Shown here: piece after piece, positions 24,114 to 32,234 of the stretch
Layout of the letters: each line of letters begins with the position of its first letter
Position numbering within the stretch: the stretch's first letter is position 1
From: Bradyrhizobiaceae bacterium
GTDB taxonomy: Bacteria; Pseudomonadota; Alphaproteobacteria; Rhizobiales; Xanthobacteraceae
Direction of reading: 5' to 3'
DNA length: 40,607 bases
Assembly: GCA_947479905.1 (NCBI GenBank)
Contig: CANKBJ010000011.1
Span: 1-40,607, forward strand
Notes under the pieces: model-generated
What the model was told of the DNA's origin: nothing
Database searches by the model: none
What the model saw: only the letters and a program-made list of their open reading frames with translations
Translations under genes and position numbers: made by a program

Positions 24114-25927
24114 ACGACTTCGTCGTCCGATTCGCCAACGTCAACGGCTCCGGCTCCGCCAGCGCCAATGAAATGTTCGCCCGCGCCATCATGCGCATGG
24201 GCGTGCCGGTGGCGCCGCGCAACATCTTCCCGTCGAACATTCAAGGGTTGCCGACCTGGTACGAGGTGCGCGTCACCGAGGCCAACCATCTCGGCGCGCG
24301 CGGCGGCGTCGACCTGATGGTGGCGATGAACCCGCAGACCTTCGACAAGGACATCGCCGGCATCGAGGCCGGCGGCTATCTGTTCTACGATTCGACCAAG
24401 GAACTGCCGGCGTCGAAATTCCGCCCCGACATCAATGTCATCGGCATGCCGCTGACCGCGATCTGCAACCGCGAATACACCGATCCGCGCCAGCGCCAGC
24501 TGTTCAAGAACATCATCTATATCGGCGCGCTGACCGCGCTGCTCGACATGGATGTAAAGGCGGTCGAGCAACTCATCGGCGAGCAGTACAAGAGCAAGCC
24601 GAAACTGATCGAGCCGAATTTGAAGGCGCTCAATATCGGCCGCGATTACGCCATCCTCAATCTGTCGTGCCCGATCGGGCTCACCGTGAAGAAGGCCGAC
24701 AAGGTCGGCGACCGCATTTTCATCGAGGGCAACGCCTCGGCGGCGCTCGGCGCGGTCTATGGCGGCGCCACGGTGTGCGCCTGGTATCCGATCACACCCT
24801 CGTCGGGGCTGGCAGACGCTTTCACCAGACACTGCGAGAAATTGCGCGTCGATCCGGAAACCAAGAAAGCGAAATACGCCATCGTCCAGGCGGAGGACGA
24901 ACTGGCCTCGATCGGCATGGTGATCGGCGCCGCCTGGAACGGCGCGCGCGCCTTCACGGCGACGTCTGGCCCGGGCATCTCGCTGATGCAGGAATTCATT
25001 GGGCTTGCCTATTTCGCCGAAATTCCGGCGGTGATTTTCGACGTGCAGCGTGCCGGCCCCTCGACCGGCATGCCGACGCGCACGCAGCAATGCGACATCA
25101 TTTCGTGCGCCTACGCCTCGCATGGCGACACCAAACATATCCTGCTGTTCCCGGAAAACCCGGCGGAAGCCTTCGAATTCGGCGCGGTCGCCTTCGATCT
25201 CGCCGACCGGCTGCAGACGCCGGTTTTCGTCATGCTCGATCTCGACATCGCCATGAACCATCATCTGTCGAGGCCTCTCGTCTGGGACGATGCCCGCAAG
25301 TTCGACCGCGGCAAGGTGATGACCGCGGAAGAGCTGGAAGCCGGCAAGGACTTCGGCCGCTATCTCGACGTCGATGGCGACGGCATTCCGTTCCGCACCT
25401 ATCCCGGCACGCATCCGACCAAGGGTTCGTTCTTCACCCGCGGCACGTCGCGCGATCGCTACGCCAAATACACGGAAGAAGGCGCGCCTTACGTCGACAA
25501 CATGCAACGCCTGGTGCGCAAGTTCGACACCGCCAAGGACATGGTGCCACGGCCGCTGCAGGCGACCTCGGTCAACCAGACCAAATACGGCGTTCTCTAT
25601 TTCGGCTCGACCGCGCCACCGATGGATGAGGCCATCCACATGATCGAGGCGCGCGGCCATGCGCTCGACCGCATGCGCATCCGCGCCTTCCCGTTCCATT
25701 CGTCGGTCAATTCGTTCGTCGCCGACCACGATTTTGTTTTCGTCGTCGAGCAGAACCGCGACGCGCAACTGCGCTCGCTGATCGTCAACGAATGCGGCAT
25801 CGATCCAGTGCGGCTGGTGCCGATCCTGCATTACGACGGCACGCCGATTACCGCGCGCTTCATCGCCAAGGCCATTGGCGACCATCTCGATGCGCTGAAG
25901 GTAACGCCGATGAAGGTGAATTCGTGA
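24083..25927 (+). CDS. korA: 2-oxoacid:acceptor oxidoreductase alpha subunit (KorA-type)
   Basis: A 614-residue fusion of the gamma domain (about 10-200, starting NDFVVRFANVNGSGSASANE) and the alpha domain (about 215-600), as in KorA of 2-oxoglutarate:ferredoxin oxidoreductase. The alpha-domain signature AWYPITPSSGLADAF is at 233-247, with GPGISLMQEFIGLAYF and GPSTGMPTRTQQ. It needs the beta subunit for thiamine diphosphate. The start at 24083 has AGGAAG 4 nt upstream; an earlier in-frame start lacks this. The substrate may be 2-oxoglutarate or another 2-oxoacid. The next gene downstream is antisense, separating it from korB. Confidence 0.92.
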   Translation: MPNASPISRINDFVVRFANVNGSGSASANEMFARAIMRMGVPVAPRNIFPSNIQGLPTWYEVRVTEANHLGARGGVDLMVAMNPQTFDKDIAGIEAGGYLFYDSTKELPASKFRPDINVIGMPLTAICNREYTDPRQRQLFKNIIYIGALTALLDMDVKAVEQLIGEQYKSKPKLIEPNLKALNIGRDYAILNLSCPIGLTVKKADKVGDRIFIEGNASAALGAVYGGATVCAWYPITPSSGLADAFTRHCEKLRVDPETKKAKYAIVQAEDELASIGMVIGAAWNGARAFTATSGPGISLMQEFIGLAYFAEIPAVIFDVQRAGPSTGMPTRTQQCDIISCAYASHGDTKHILLFPENPAEAFEFGAVAFDLADRLQTPVFVMLDLDIAMNHHLSRPLVWDDARKFDRGKVMTAEELEAGKDFGRYLDVDGDGIPFRTYPGTHPTKGSFFTRGTSRDRYAKYTEEGAPYVDNMQRLVRKFDTAKDMVPRPLQATSVNQTKYGVLYFGSTAPPMDEAIHMIEARGHALDRMRIRAFPFHSSVNSFVADHDFVFVVEQNRDAQLRSLIVNECGIDPVRLVPILHYDGTPITARFIAKAIGDHLDALKVTPMKVNS

Positions 25928-25946
25928 TGCCGGTACGGCGATAATG

Positions 25947-27098
25947 CTACCGGGGCGCTGCCAATCGATCTTTGAGCGCGCGAAACTGCCCATGCAACGA
26001 CCGCAGCGACCATGAACCCAGATACGAACCAAGGACGACAAACAGACCGATCTTCGAAAGCCAGACCGCGGCGAGCCCGGCAACGCCCAATCGACGGAGC
26101 AGCAGTTCGTTCATTGCGATGATGACGAGCACCGCGAGAAACCGGCCGAAGCGGACGGAACCCGCCGTTAGAAACGGCACACAGAGAACGAGAAAGATCA
26201 GCCGGTAATCCCAATTCGACGACAGAATGAAGGTACCGACGTAAATCGAGGCGCCCGCGACGAATAGATCGAATGTCTGTCCTTCCGGCAGCGCGAGAGC
26301 CGGCCGGCGGAATAGAATGAGGGTCAAGAAAATTGTCGTCGCACCAATGATGGCGACGAGCAGCCCAAAATACCAAAGCGATAGCCGACGCTCCACGAAA
26401 TAGTCCGCGAGACTGGGAAAGCCGTAAGAGATCACGAAAGACGAACCCTGCAGCGTAACAGCGCGAATGCCGGCCAGTTCGTGACGATAGAGGATAAAAA
26501 CAACCGACGCGGCGGCGACCGCGAACAAAAGGATACGGTAGCGCCGGCCGGTCAAATAACCGGCGATCGCGAACACGGGATAGAGCTTCAAGGCAATGGC
26601 CAGCAACAGCGGAACGAGCGACCAGTTGCGCGGCAATGCGATCACGAATGCGAACACAAGGCAAAAGACCACCAAATCGCAATTGCCGCGCTCCATGCCG
26701 AGCAGCGTCGCGGTCGACAGCAGACAGGCCAGCAGTCCGTACGATGGAAAGCGATAGAGCAAGAAGCATCCCACGCCCACGAAACTCAAGAGCACAAGTG
26801 CGCAAACGACGAGAAAATGCGATTCAGCCGGCAGATTCAGCACCTCGCCGATCCCGATCCAGATCGAGGGGTAGTTCATCGGGAAAGCCGAGATCGGCTC
26901 GAGGCTGTGCGTTTGCGGATCGATCCCGTGCCGCGACAATTCGGTCGCGGCCTGGATCACCCGCATATCCGCGAAGATCGGCATCATCGCCGGCACTTGC
27001 AAAGCCGACCATGTCCGGGCCCAGCCGGCCCGCCACAAGAACAGCGAAAGAATGCAAAGCGAGCCAAGGTAGAGCGCAAGCGGCAAACGCCTTGGCAT
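25947..27098 (-). CDS. GT87-like polyprenol-sugar glycosyltransferase, antisense in kor operon
   Basis: A 383-residue protein with about nine to ten transmembrane helices. An early periplasmic DMRVIQAATEL segment carries the acidic residue typical of DUF2029/GT87 enzymes, and MERGNCDLVVF is another family landmark. Such enzymes add sugars (mannose, arabinose) from polyprenyl phosphate carriers to envelope glycans. The ATG at 27098 is preferred to the TTG at 27110 because GAGG lies upstream of it. It is on the opposite strand, squeezed between korA (20 bp) and korB (100 bp). No other glycan gene adjoins. Confidence 0.75.
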   Translation of the reverse strand: MPRRLPLALYLGSLCILSLFLWRAGWARTWSALQVPAMMPIFADMRVIQAATELSRHGIDPQTHSLEPISAFPMNYPSIWIGIGEVLNLPAESHFLVVCALVLLSFVGVGCFLLYRFPSYGLLACLLSTATLLGMERGNCDLVVFCLVFAFVIALPRNWSLVPLLLAIALKLYPVFAIAGYLTGRRYRILLFAVAAASVVFILYRHELAGIRAVTLQGSSFVISYGFPSLADYFVERRLSLWYFGLLVAIIGATTIFLTLILFRRPALALPEGQTFDLFVAGASIYVGTFILSSNWDYRLIFLVLCVPFLTAGSVRFGRFLAVLVIIAMNELLLRRLGVAGLAAVWLSKIGLFVVLGSYLGSWSLRSLHGQFRALKDRLAAPR

Positions 27099-27198
27099 GG
27101 AAAGCCTCAAAATTTTCCCGTTGCCACGGCGATATTCGCTTCAACCGCCCCGTAAAATCGGTCAAAATCACACCGCAACAACCTGGATTCTAGCCGCC

Positions 27199-28254
27199 AT
27201 GACCTATCTCGCCAAGCCGAAATTCCATCATCCCGGTCTGCCGAAGAACGATCTCGGCTACACCCACCGCGATTATGAAGGCACGGTGTCGACGCTATGC
27301 GCCGGCTGCGGCCACGACTCGATCACCGCGGCGATCATCCAGGCCTGCTTCGAGCTGTCGATCGAGCCGCACCGCGTCGCCAAGATTTCCGGCATCGGCT
27401 GTTCGTCGAAGACACCGACCTATTTCCTCGGCAATTCGCACGGCTTCAATTCGGTGCATGGCCGCATGCCGTCGGTGCTGACCGGCGCCAACCTCGCCAA
27501 CCGCGACCTCATTTATCTCGGCGTCTCCGGCGACGGCGATTCAGCCTCGATCGGCTTCGGCCAGTTCGCCCACGCGCTGCGGCGTGGCGTCAACATGGCC
27601 TATATCGTCGAGAACAACGGCGTCTATGGCCTGACCAAGGGCCAGTTCTCGGCCACCGCCGACCGCGGCTCGAAGTCGAAGCGCGGCGTCGTCAATACCG
27701 ACAATTCAATCGATCTGGCCGCGATCGCCTTGCAGCTCGGCGCGTCGTTCGTCGCCCGCTCCTTCTCCGGCGACAAGCAGCAGCTGGTGCCGATCATCAA
27801 GGCGGCCATCGCGCACAAGGGCGCCGCCTTCATCGACGTCATCTCGCCATGCGTCGCCTTCAACAACCATGCCGGCTCGACCAAGAGTTTCGATTTCGTG
27901 CGCGAGCACAACGAGGCGGTCAACCGGCTCGACGTGATTTCAGGCCGCATGCCGATTGAAGTGAAATACGAGCCCGGCCAGGTCGAGATCGTCGAGCAGC
28001 ATGACGGTTCAACCATCGCGCTGCGCAAGCTGGACGCCGATTACCAAGTACACGACCGCTCCGCCGCGATCAGCTTTTTGCAGCACCATGCCGCCAAGGG
28101 CCAGATCGTCACCGGGCTGTTGTATATGGAAAAGGACGCCGACGATTTACACGGGCATCTCGCCACGGTCGACACGCCGCTCAATGCGCTGAACGAAAAA
28201 GAGCTGTGCCCCGGTCAATCCGCGCTCGACAAGTTCAACGCCAGCATGCGGTAG
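27199..28254 (+). CDS. korB: 2-oxoacid:acceptor oxidoreductase beta subunit (KorB-type)
   Basis: A 351-residue thiamine-diphosphate subunit. Four cysteines for a [4Fe-4S] cluster are present: Cys34 and Cys37 (STLCAGCGHDS), Cys68 (SGIGCSS) and Cys218 (VISPCVAF). The TPP/Mg motif is GVSGDGDSASIG at 108-119 with VENNGVYG at 137-144. It decarboxylates a 2-oxoacid and passes electrons to ferredoxin, with KorA. The ATG at 27199 is chosen because the beta-subunit family starts here. It begins 1.27 kb after the korA stop, beyond the antisense glycosyltransferase gene, and is followed after 9 bp by an aldo/keto reductase gene. Confidence 0.93.
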   Translation: MTYLAKPKFHHPGLPKNDLGYTHRDYEGTVSTLCAGCGHDSITAAIIQACFELSIEPHRVAKISGIGCSSKTPTYFLGNSHGFNSVHGRMPSVLTGANLANRDLIYLGVSGDGDSASIGFGQFAHALRRGVNMAYIVENNGVYGLTKGQFSATADRGSKSKRGVVNTDNSIDLAAIALQLGASFVARSFSGDKQQLVPIIKAAIAHKGAAFIDVISPCVAFNNHAGSTKSFDFVREHNEAVNRLDVISGRMPIEVKYEPGQVEIVEQHDGSTIALRKLDADYQVHDRSAAISFLQHHAAKGQIVTGLLYMEKDADDLHGHLATVDTPLNALNEKELCPGQSALDKFNASMR

Positions 28255-28263
28255 GCGTGGACA

Positions 28264-29214
28264 ATGGAGTTGCGCGCGGTCGGCCGGTCCGGCATCAGAA
28301 TAGCGCCGGTCATGTTCGGCGGCAATGTGTTCGGCTGGAGCGCCGACGAGGCGACGTCGCATGCCCTGCTCGACGCCTTCGTCGACGCCGGCTTCAACGC
28401 CATCGACACCGCCGACAGCTATTCGCGCTGGGTCGCCGGCCACAAAGGCGGCGAGTCGGAAACCATCATCGGCCGCTGGCTCAAGACGAGCGGCAAGCGC
28501 AACCGCGTCGTCATCGCCACCAAGGTCGGCGCCGACATGGGCGGCGGCAAAAGCCTCGGCAAAGATTACATTCTCCGGTCGGCGGAAGCCTCTTTGAAGC
28601 GATTGCAGATCGACTGCATCGACCTCTACCAGACTCATTTCGACGACGACGTAACGCCGGTCGAGGAAACGCTGGCCGCCTATGCGCGGCTGATCGCGCA
28701 AGGCAAAGTGCGCGCCATCGGCGCCTCCAACCTATCGCCGGCCCGGCTGACGGCGTCGTTTTCGACCAGCGCCCGTCAAGGACTGCCACGCTACGAAAGT
28801 CTCCAGCCGCTTTATAATTTGCACGACCGTGAGACATTCGAGCAGACGTACGAACCGCTCTGCCTAAAGGAAGGCATCGGCGTTATCTGTTATTACGCCC
28901 TCGCCTCGGGCTTCCTCAGCGGCAAATACCGGTCAGCCGACGACGCCGCCAAAAATCCGGCGCGCGGCGGTAAGGTGAAGTCCTATTTCGACGCGCGCGG
29001 GCTCGCCATCCTGACGGCGCTCGACGCGGTCGCCGCGCGCAACGGCGCGACGCCGGCGCAGGTTTCGCTGGCCTGGTTGCTGACGCGCAAATCCGTCACC
29101 GCGCCGATCGTCTCGGCCACCAGCCTCGCGCAATTGAGCGATGTTCTCAAAGCCGCGACGATCAAGCTATCGGGCGAGGATATCGCCGCGCTGGACAAAG
29201 CAAGCGCGTACTAG
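28264..29214 (+). CDS. Aldo/keto reductase
   Basis: A 316-residue NAD(P)H-dependent (beta/alpha)8 oxidoreductase. The catalytic tetrad is visible: Asp and Tyr in NAIDTADSYSRW, Lys in RVVIATKVG, and His in LYQTHFDDD. The C-terminal cofactor region AWLLTRKSVTAPIVSATSLAQ is also typical. The substrate is not determinable. It starts 9 bp after korB and is probably co-transcribed; whether it acts with the kor enzyme is unknown. The 3' side carries strong hairpins. Confidence 0.92.
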   Translation: MELRAVGRSGIRIAPVMFGGNVFGWSADEATSHALLDAFVDAGFNAIDTADSYSRWVAGHKGGESETIIGRWLKTSGKRNRVVIATKVGADMGGGKSLGKDYILRSAEASLKRLQIDCIDLYQTHFDDDVTPVEETLAAYARLIAQGKVRAIGASNLSPARLTASFSTSARQGLPRYESLQPLYNLHDRETFEQTYEPLCLKEGIGVICYYALASGFLSGKYRSADDAAKNPARGGKVKSYFDARGLAILTALDAVAARNGATPAQVSLAWLLTRKSVTAPIVSATSLAQLSDVLKAATIKLSGEDIAALDKASAY

Positions 29215-29259
29215 AGCGTTTTCGAGCGAAGTGGGTACCGGTTCGCGTGAAGAAAACGC
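29212..29259. repeat. Rhizobiales-type palindromic repeat
   Basis: GCGTTTTC (29216-29223) pairs with GAAAACGC (29252-29259) across a 28-nt spacer containing GGTACCGGTTCGCG. The sequence, starting at the TAG stop of the aldo/keto reductase, has the look of a dispersed intergenic repeat common in Bradyrhizobium-like and Mesorhizobium-like genomes; that recognition is from memory and would need a genome search. Confidence 0.65.
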
Positions 29260-29273
29260 GACAAACCAAAAGA

Positions 29274-29317
29274 CTAGAGCCCCGGCTTTGATTCCATCAA
29301 AGCCGGTAAGGCTCTAG
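29274..29317. terminator. Long perfect hairpin between convergent genes
   Basis: Left arm CTAGAGC + CCGGCTTTGAT, loop TCC, right arm ATCAAAGCCGG + GCTCTAG with a small internal bulge. It lies between the convergent aldo/keto reductase and diguanylate cyclase genes and can act on either transcript, although no U-tract follows. It could equally be part of the adjoining repeat. Confidence 0.55.
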
Positions 29318-29376
29318 GCGATCCGCGCAAGCGCGGACCCGTAGCCCACGGTTCGGTTTCGAGTTTGTGATTCTGG

Positions 29377-29396
29377 ATTCCCGCTTGCGCGGGAAT
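29377..29396. repeat. Short REP-like palindrome
   Basis: ATTCCCGC-ttgc-GCGGGAAT, preceded by GATTCTGG, is the same pattern as the larger dyad at 2117-2201 (CCCGC core, CCAG/CTGG flank). It completes a cluster of three different palindromic units in under 200 bp. Confidence 0.7.
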
Positions 29397-29409
29397 GAAC
29401 GGATAGTGG

Positions 29410-30642
29410 TTAGGCCGCGCGCAAGGCGCCCGGCACCGGCAATTGTCCGACCGAGACCTGATTGCGGCCGGCGGCTTTGGCGGCGTACAACAGCCGATCG
29501 GCGAATTCGACCAGGGCGGCCGGCTCGCCATTGAGGTTTCTGGCGGTCGCGGCGCCGATGCTGATGGTCATGCGCGGACCGGCCGGCGAGCGCGGATGCG
29601 TAATGTCGGCGTGGCGCAGCGCGGCCGCGAGCTTGTTGGCCACGGCAAGCGCGCCGGCGGCGCCGATGTCCGGCATCAGCACGACGAATTCCTCGCCGCC
29701 GTAGCGCGCGACGATATCGCCCGGACGCTTGATCGTGCCGACCAGCAATTGCGCGAGCTGGCGCAGGCAGGCGTCGCCCTGCGGATGGCCGCAATGATCG
29801 TTGTAGGCCTTGAAGTGGTCGACATCGATCATCAGCAGCGACAGCGGCGCGCCGGCGCGGCGGCAGCGTCGCCATTCGCGCGCCAGCGCGGCGTCGAAGC
29901 GGCGGCGGTTGGGTATGCCTGTCATCGCGTCGGTCGACAGCAGGTGGTTCATCACCAGGCCTTGCGCATATTGCGTGCGCTGGCTGCGCTGCAATGAATT
30001 GGCGGCGGTGAAGCCGAGCGCATTGGCGAGGAGGACCCAGACCAGGCCCCGGTAGAACACGTCCGGCGGCAGCACGTCGCCGAGCACCAGTTGCCACCAA
30101 AACGGCGCAACGCAGGAAAAGCAAATCGCCAGCGCGGTCGCGCCGACAAGCCGCAACGGCAAATAAAGATAGATGACGAAGACAATGCCGACCATCAAGG
30201 TCGGCCAGAGCTGGATCATGTCGGGCCGCAGCGTCAGCATGCCGAGGCGGCCGATCGTGCCAATGGCGACGCCAATCAAGGTGATCGATTCAAACACCAA
30301 TGGCGAGCGCACGCGCATGGCGATGGCGAGGCCGGCAAAGGGCAGCCAGACCAGGACGAATGCCTGCATCAAGGCCGCCTGGCTGCTGACGCCGCGGCCG
30401 TAGGCATCCCACTCGACCAGGAAATTCAGGAAGCTGGCGATGGCGACAAGGCCGAGCAGCAGGAAGACGCGGCGGCGGTCTTCGGCGAAGCGATGCTGGA
30501 GATAATCGCGCTCGACCTGCGGAGCGACGAGGCGCGCGCTCCAGCGCGTCACCGCCACCGGAGTCAATTCCAGTTCGGCGCTCAAGCGCTCATTTGCGGC
30601 GGCGTTGCGCGCGTCAGTCAATGGAACCCTGCTCCTGGGCAT
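29410..30642 (-). CDS. Membrane diguanylate cyclase (GGDEF)
   Basis: A 410-residue protein. Residues 1-57 are cytoplasmic, 58-215 contain about six transmembrane helices with a sensor-like arrangement, and a GGDEF domain begins near 236. The active site is RYGGEEF with GGEEF at 315-319. The allosteric inhibitory site RPGD (306-309) lies exactly five residues before it, so the enzyme should be product-inhibited. It makes cyclic di-GMP at the inner membrane. No EAL domain is present. It is transcribed alone; the start at 30642 has no strong ribosome-binding site. Confidence 0.93.
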   Translation of the reverse strand: MPRSRVPLTDARNAAANERLSAELELTPVAVTRWSARLVAPQVERDYLQHRFAEDRRRVFLLLGLVAIASFLNFLVEWDAYGRGVSSQAALMQAFVLVWLPFAGLAIAMRVRSPLVFESITLIGVAIGTIGRLGMLTLRPDMIQLWPTLMVGIVFVIYLYLPLRLVGATALAICFSCVAPFWWQLVLGDVLPPDVFYRGLVWVLLANALGFTAANSLQRSQRTQYAQGLVMNHLLSTDAMTGIPNRRRFDAALAREWRRCRRAGAPLSLLMIDVDHFKAYNDHCGHPQGDACLRQLAQLLVGTIKRPGDIVARYGGEEFVVLMPDIGAAGALAVANKLAAALRHADITHPRSPAGPRMTISIGAATARNLNGEPAALVEFADRLLYAAKAAGRNQVSVGQLPVPGALRAA

Positions 30643-30797
30643 CCATATAGAGCGAGAGCCGTTGACAAAGTCCTAGCGGGAACCAAACCGGGCTTTTGCC
30701 TCACCCCAAATTGTTCAAGTCATCTCAGAAGGTTAACGATTCCACGCGGCGAACGCGTCCAATAGCTTCCGCAAATGCGGCCCAGCGGTTCCGGCCG

Positions 30798-30822
30798 GGA
30801 ACTCGAGCGCCGGCCGGACGTT
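30798..30822 (+). promoter_or_regulatory. Perfect EcfG-type general stress promoter motif
   Basis: GGAAC at 30798-30802, exactly 16 nt, then CGTT at 30819-30822 matches the consensus of the alphaproteobacterial general-stress sigma factor EcfG with no mismatch. It ends 33 bp before the FNT gene start at 30855. A transcript starting about 7 nt downstream would exclude the longer upstream in-frame start, which supports the start chosen. Confidence 0.7.
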
Positions 30823-30854
30823 GCACCCGGAACCCCCTCCAGCAGGCTTTATCC

Positions 30855-31715
30855 ATGGCGAAGAACGGCCCCCCCACCGCCGCCAAGAAACGCGACGCGG
30901 CCAGGCACCCCCGTCACGGCATCAGCGACCGTGAGGTCAACGACGTCGAGGAAATGTCGATGCCGCGCACGCCGGTGATCTACGAAGTGGTACGGCGGCT
31001 CGGTGAGGAGGAAATGGCGCGCCCGGCCACGTCGCTGTGGTGGTCCGGCGTCGCCGCCGGGCTGTCGATCAGCTTCTCGCTGCTTGCGCAGGCGATCCTG
31101 CTGACGCATCTGCCGGACACCGAATGGCGGCCTCTGGTGGTCGGCCTCGGCTACTGCGTCGGCTTTCTCATGGTGGTGCTCGGCAGCCAGCAACTGTTCA
31201 CCGAGAGCACCATCACGGTGGTGTTGCCGCTCCTCAAAGATACGTCGTGGCGGAATTTCTGGCGGGTCTGCCGGCTGTGGGCGATCGTGCTCCTGGCCAA
31301 CATGACCGGCACGTTAATCGCCGCGCTGTTCTGCACCTTCACGCCGGTGCTCAAGCCCGAGCTTTTGGCCGGCATGGTCGAGGTGAGCCGCCACCTGGCC
31401 GGGATGGGCTGGCTGTCGATGCTGCTTGCCGGCGTCTCGTCCGGTTTCATCATCGCGGCGCTGGTGTGGATGATCCCGGCCGCCGAGAGCGCGAAATTCG
31501 CCGTCATCACCCTGATGACCTATCTGATCGCCGTCGGCGGGTTCACCCATATCGTCACCGGCAGCATCGAAGCCTATATGCTGGTCTTCGCCGGCGACTG
31601 GCTGTGGTGGCAGATGATCGTGCAGTTCATGGCGCCGGTTTTGATCGGCAACATTATCGGCGGCACAGCTTTGTTCGCGGTGATCTCGTACGCGCAGGTG
31701 ATGGAGGAGATTTGA
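30855..31715 (+). CDS. Formate/nitrite transporter (FNT) family protein, YfdC-like
   Basis: A 286-residue inner-membrane protein with six hydrophobic segments between about 60 and 280 and a hydrophilic, basic N-terminus of about 50 residues (MAKNGPPTAAKKRDAARHPR). The helices LWWSGVAAGLSISFSLLAQA and VLGSQQLFTESTITVVLP match the FNT fold, and the sequence is closer to the YfdC branch than to FocA or NirC. FNT proteins are pentameric channels for small monovalent anions; YfdC-type substrates are unsettled. The start at 30855 fits a leaderless-free transcript from a perfect EcfG motif just upstream. Confidence 0.87.
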   Translation: MAKNGPPTAAKKRDAARHPRHGISDREVNDVEEMSMPRTPVIYEVVRRLGEEEMARPATSLWWSGVAAGLSISFSLLAQAILLTHLPDTEWRPLVVGLGYCVGFLMVVLGSQQLFTESTITVVLPLLKDTSWRNFWRVCRLWAIVLLANMTGTLIAALFCTFTPVLKPELLAGMVEVSRHLAGMGWLSMLLAGVSSGFIIAALVWMIPAAESAKFAVITLMTYLIAVGGFTHIVTGSIEAYMLVFAGDWLWWQMIVQFMAPVLIGNIIGGTALFAVISYAQVMEEI

Positions 31716-31762
31716 TTTCCCCTCCCCCCGCGAGCTCTTGCGAGTGGTGGGGAGGGAAAAGA
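31716..31762. repeat. C-rich/G-rich hairpin between convergent genes
   Basis: TTCCCCTCCCC at 31717-31727 pairs with GGGGAGGGAA near 31749-31758 across a loop with CGCGAGCTCTTGCGAG, itself a small stem. It separates the convergent FNT and small secreted protein genes and may serve as a shared terminator. It resembles the CCTCTCCCCG hairpins at 38882-39056. Confidence 0.55.
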
Positions 31763-31767
31763 AGAAG

Positions 31768-32202
31768 CTACTGATTAATGCAGCCGCCGACGTAAGCCTC
31801 GCGATTGCCGGTCGCATCGCCATAGACGCCAGCCTGATGCTGGCAACGCAGCGCGCGGTCCTGCCCGGTTTCGCGACCGCCCGGTCCCGCGCCCGGCAGC
31901 GCCGGCAGGTTCGGCAACAGGCGCCCGGTTTCCGGCATATAGATCGGCGGCGGCACCTCGGCACGGCGCGGCGACTCGCCCCTATGCACGCGCGGCACGC
32001 GGATGCCGTCATTGCTGCCGCGCGGTGATTTGTATTTCGGCGCCAGCCATGGTTCGGAGGCTTTCGGCTGCCGCGTGCCCGGCTCCGGCCGCATGATGCT
32101 GTAAGGATCGTCAACCGTCTGCGCGCGCAAAGGCAGCGCTGACGCCAACGCCGCGATGGCAATCAAGCCCAAGCTCATGCCTAAGAGAAACGCCCGCTGC
32201 AT
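31768..32202 (-). CDS. Small secreted protein, unknown function
   Basis: A 144-residue protein starting MQRAFLLGMSLGLIAIAALA, a Sec signal peptide ending near PLRAQT. The mature part is rich in Pro, Arg and Gly, with PEPGTRQPKASEPWLAPKYK and a C-terminal half containing two Cys (ALRCQHQAG and VGGCINQ) that could form a disulfide. No family is recognised. An in-frame TTG eight codons upstream is a less likely start. It follows rluC by 32 bp and may be the last gene of the htrA operon. Confidence 0.6.
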   Translation of the reverse strand: MQRAFLLGMSLGLIAIAALASALPLRAQTVDDPYSIMRPEPGTRQPKASEPWLAPKYKSPRGSNDGIRVPRVHRGESPRRAEVPPPIYMPETGRLLPNLPALPGAGPGGRETGQDRALRCQHQAGVYGDATGNREAYVGGCINQ

Positions 32203-32234
32203 TGCCTTAAATTGGGGACGCAGCAAGCGCTCCG

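Noticed and set aside
23936-26083. Very long open frame (over 700 codons) on the minus strand opposite the flavoprotein and korA
   Set aside because: It lies fully antisense to two well-supported genes, has Arg/Asp/Ala-rich composition without any motif, and such frames arise from strong third-position GC bias.
30696-30854. Longer N-terminus for the FNT protein
   Set aside because: The extension is low-complexity and spans the EcfG motif; a transcript from that promoter would start after it.
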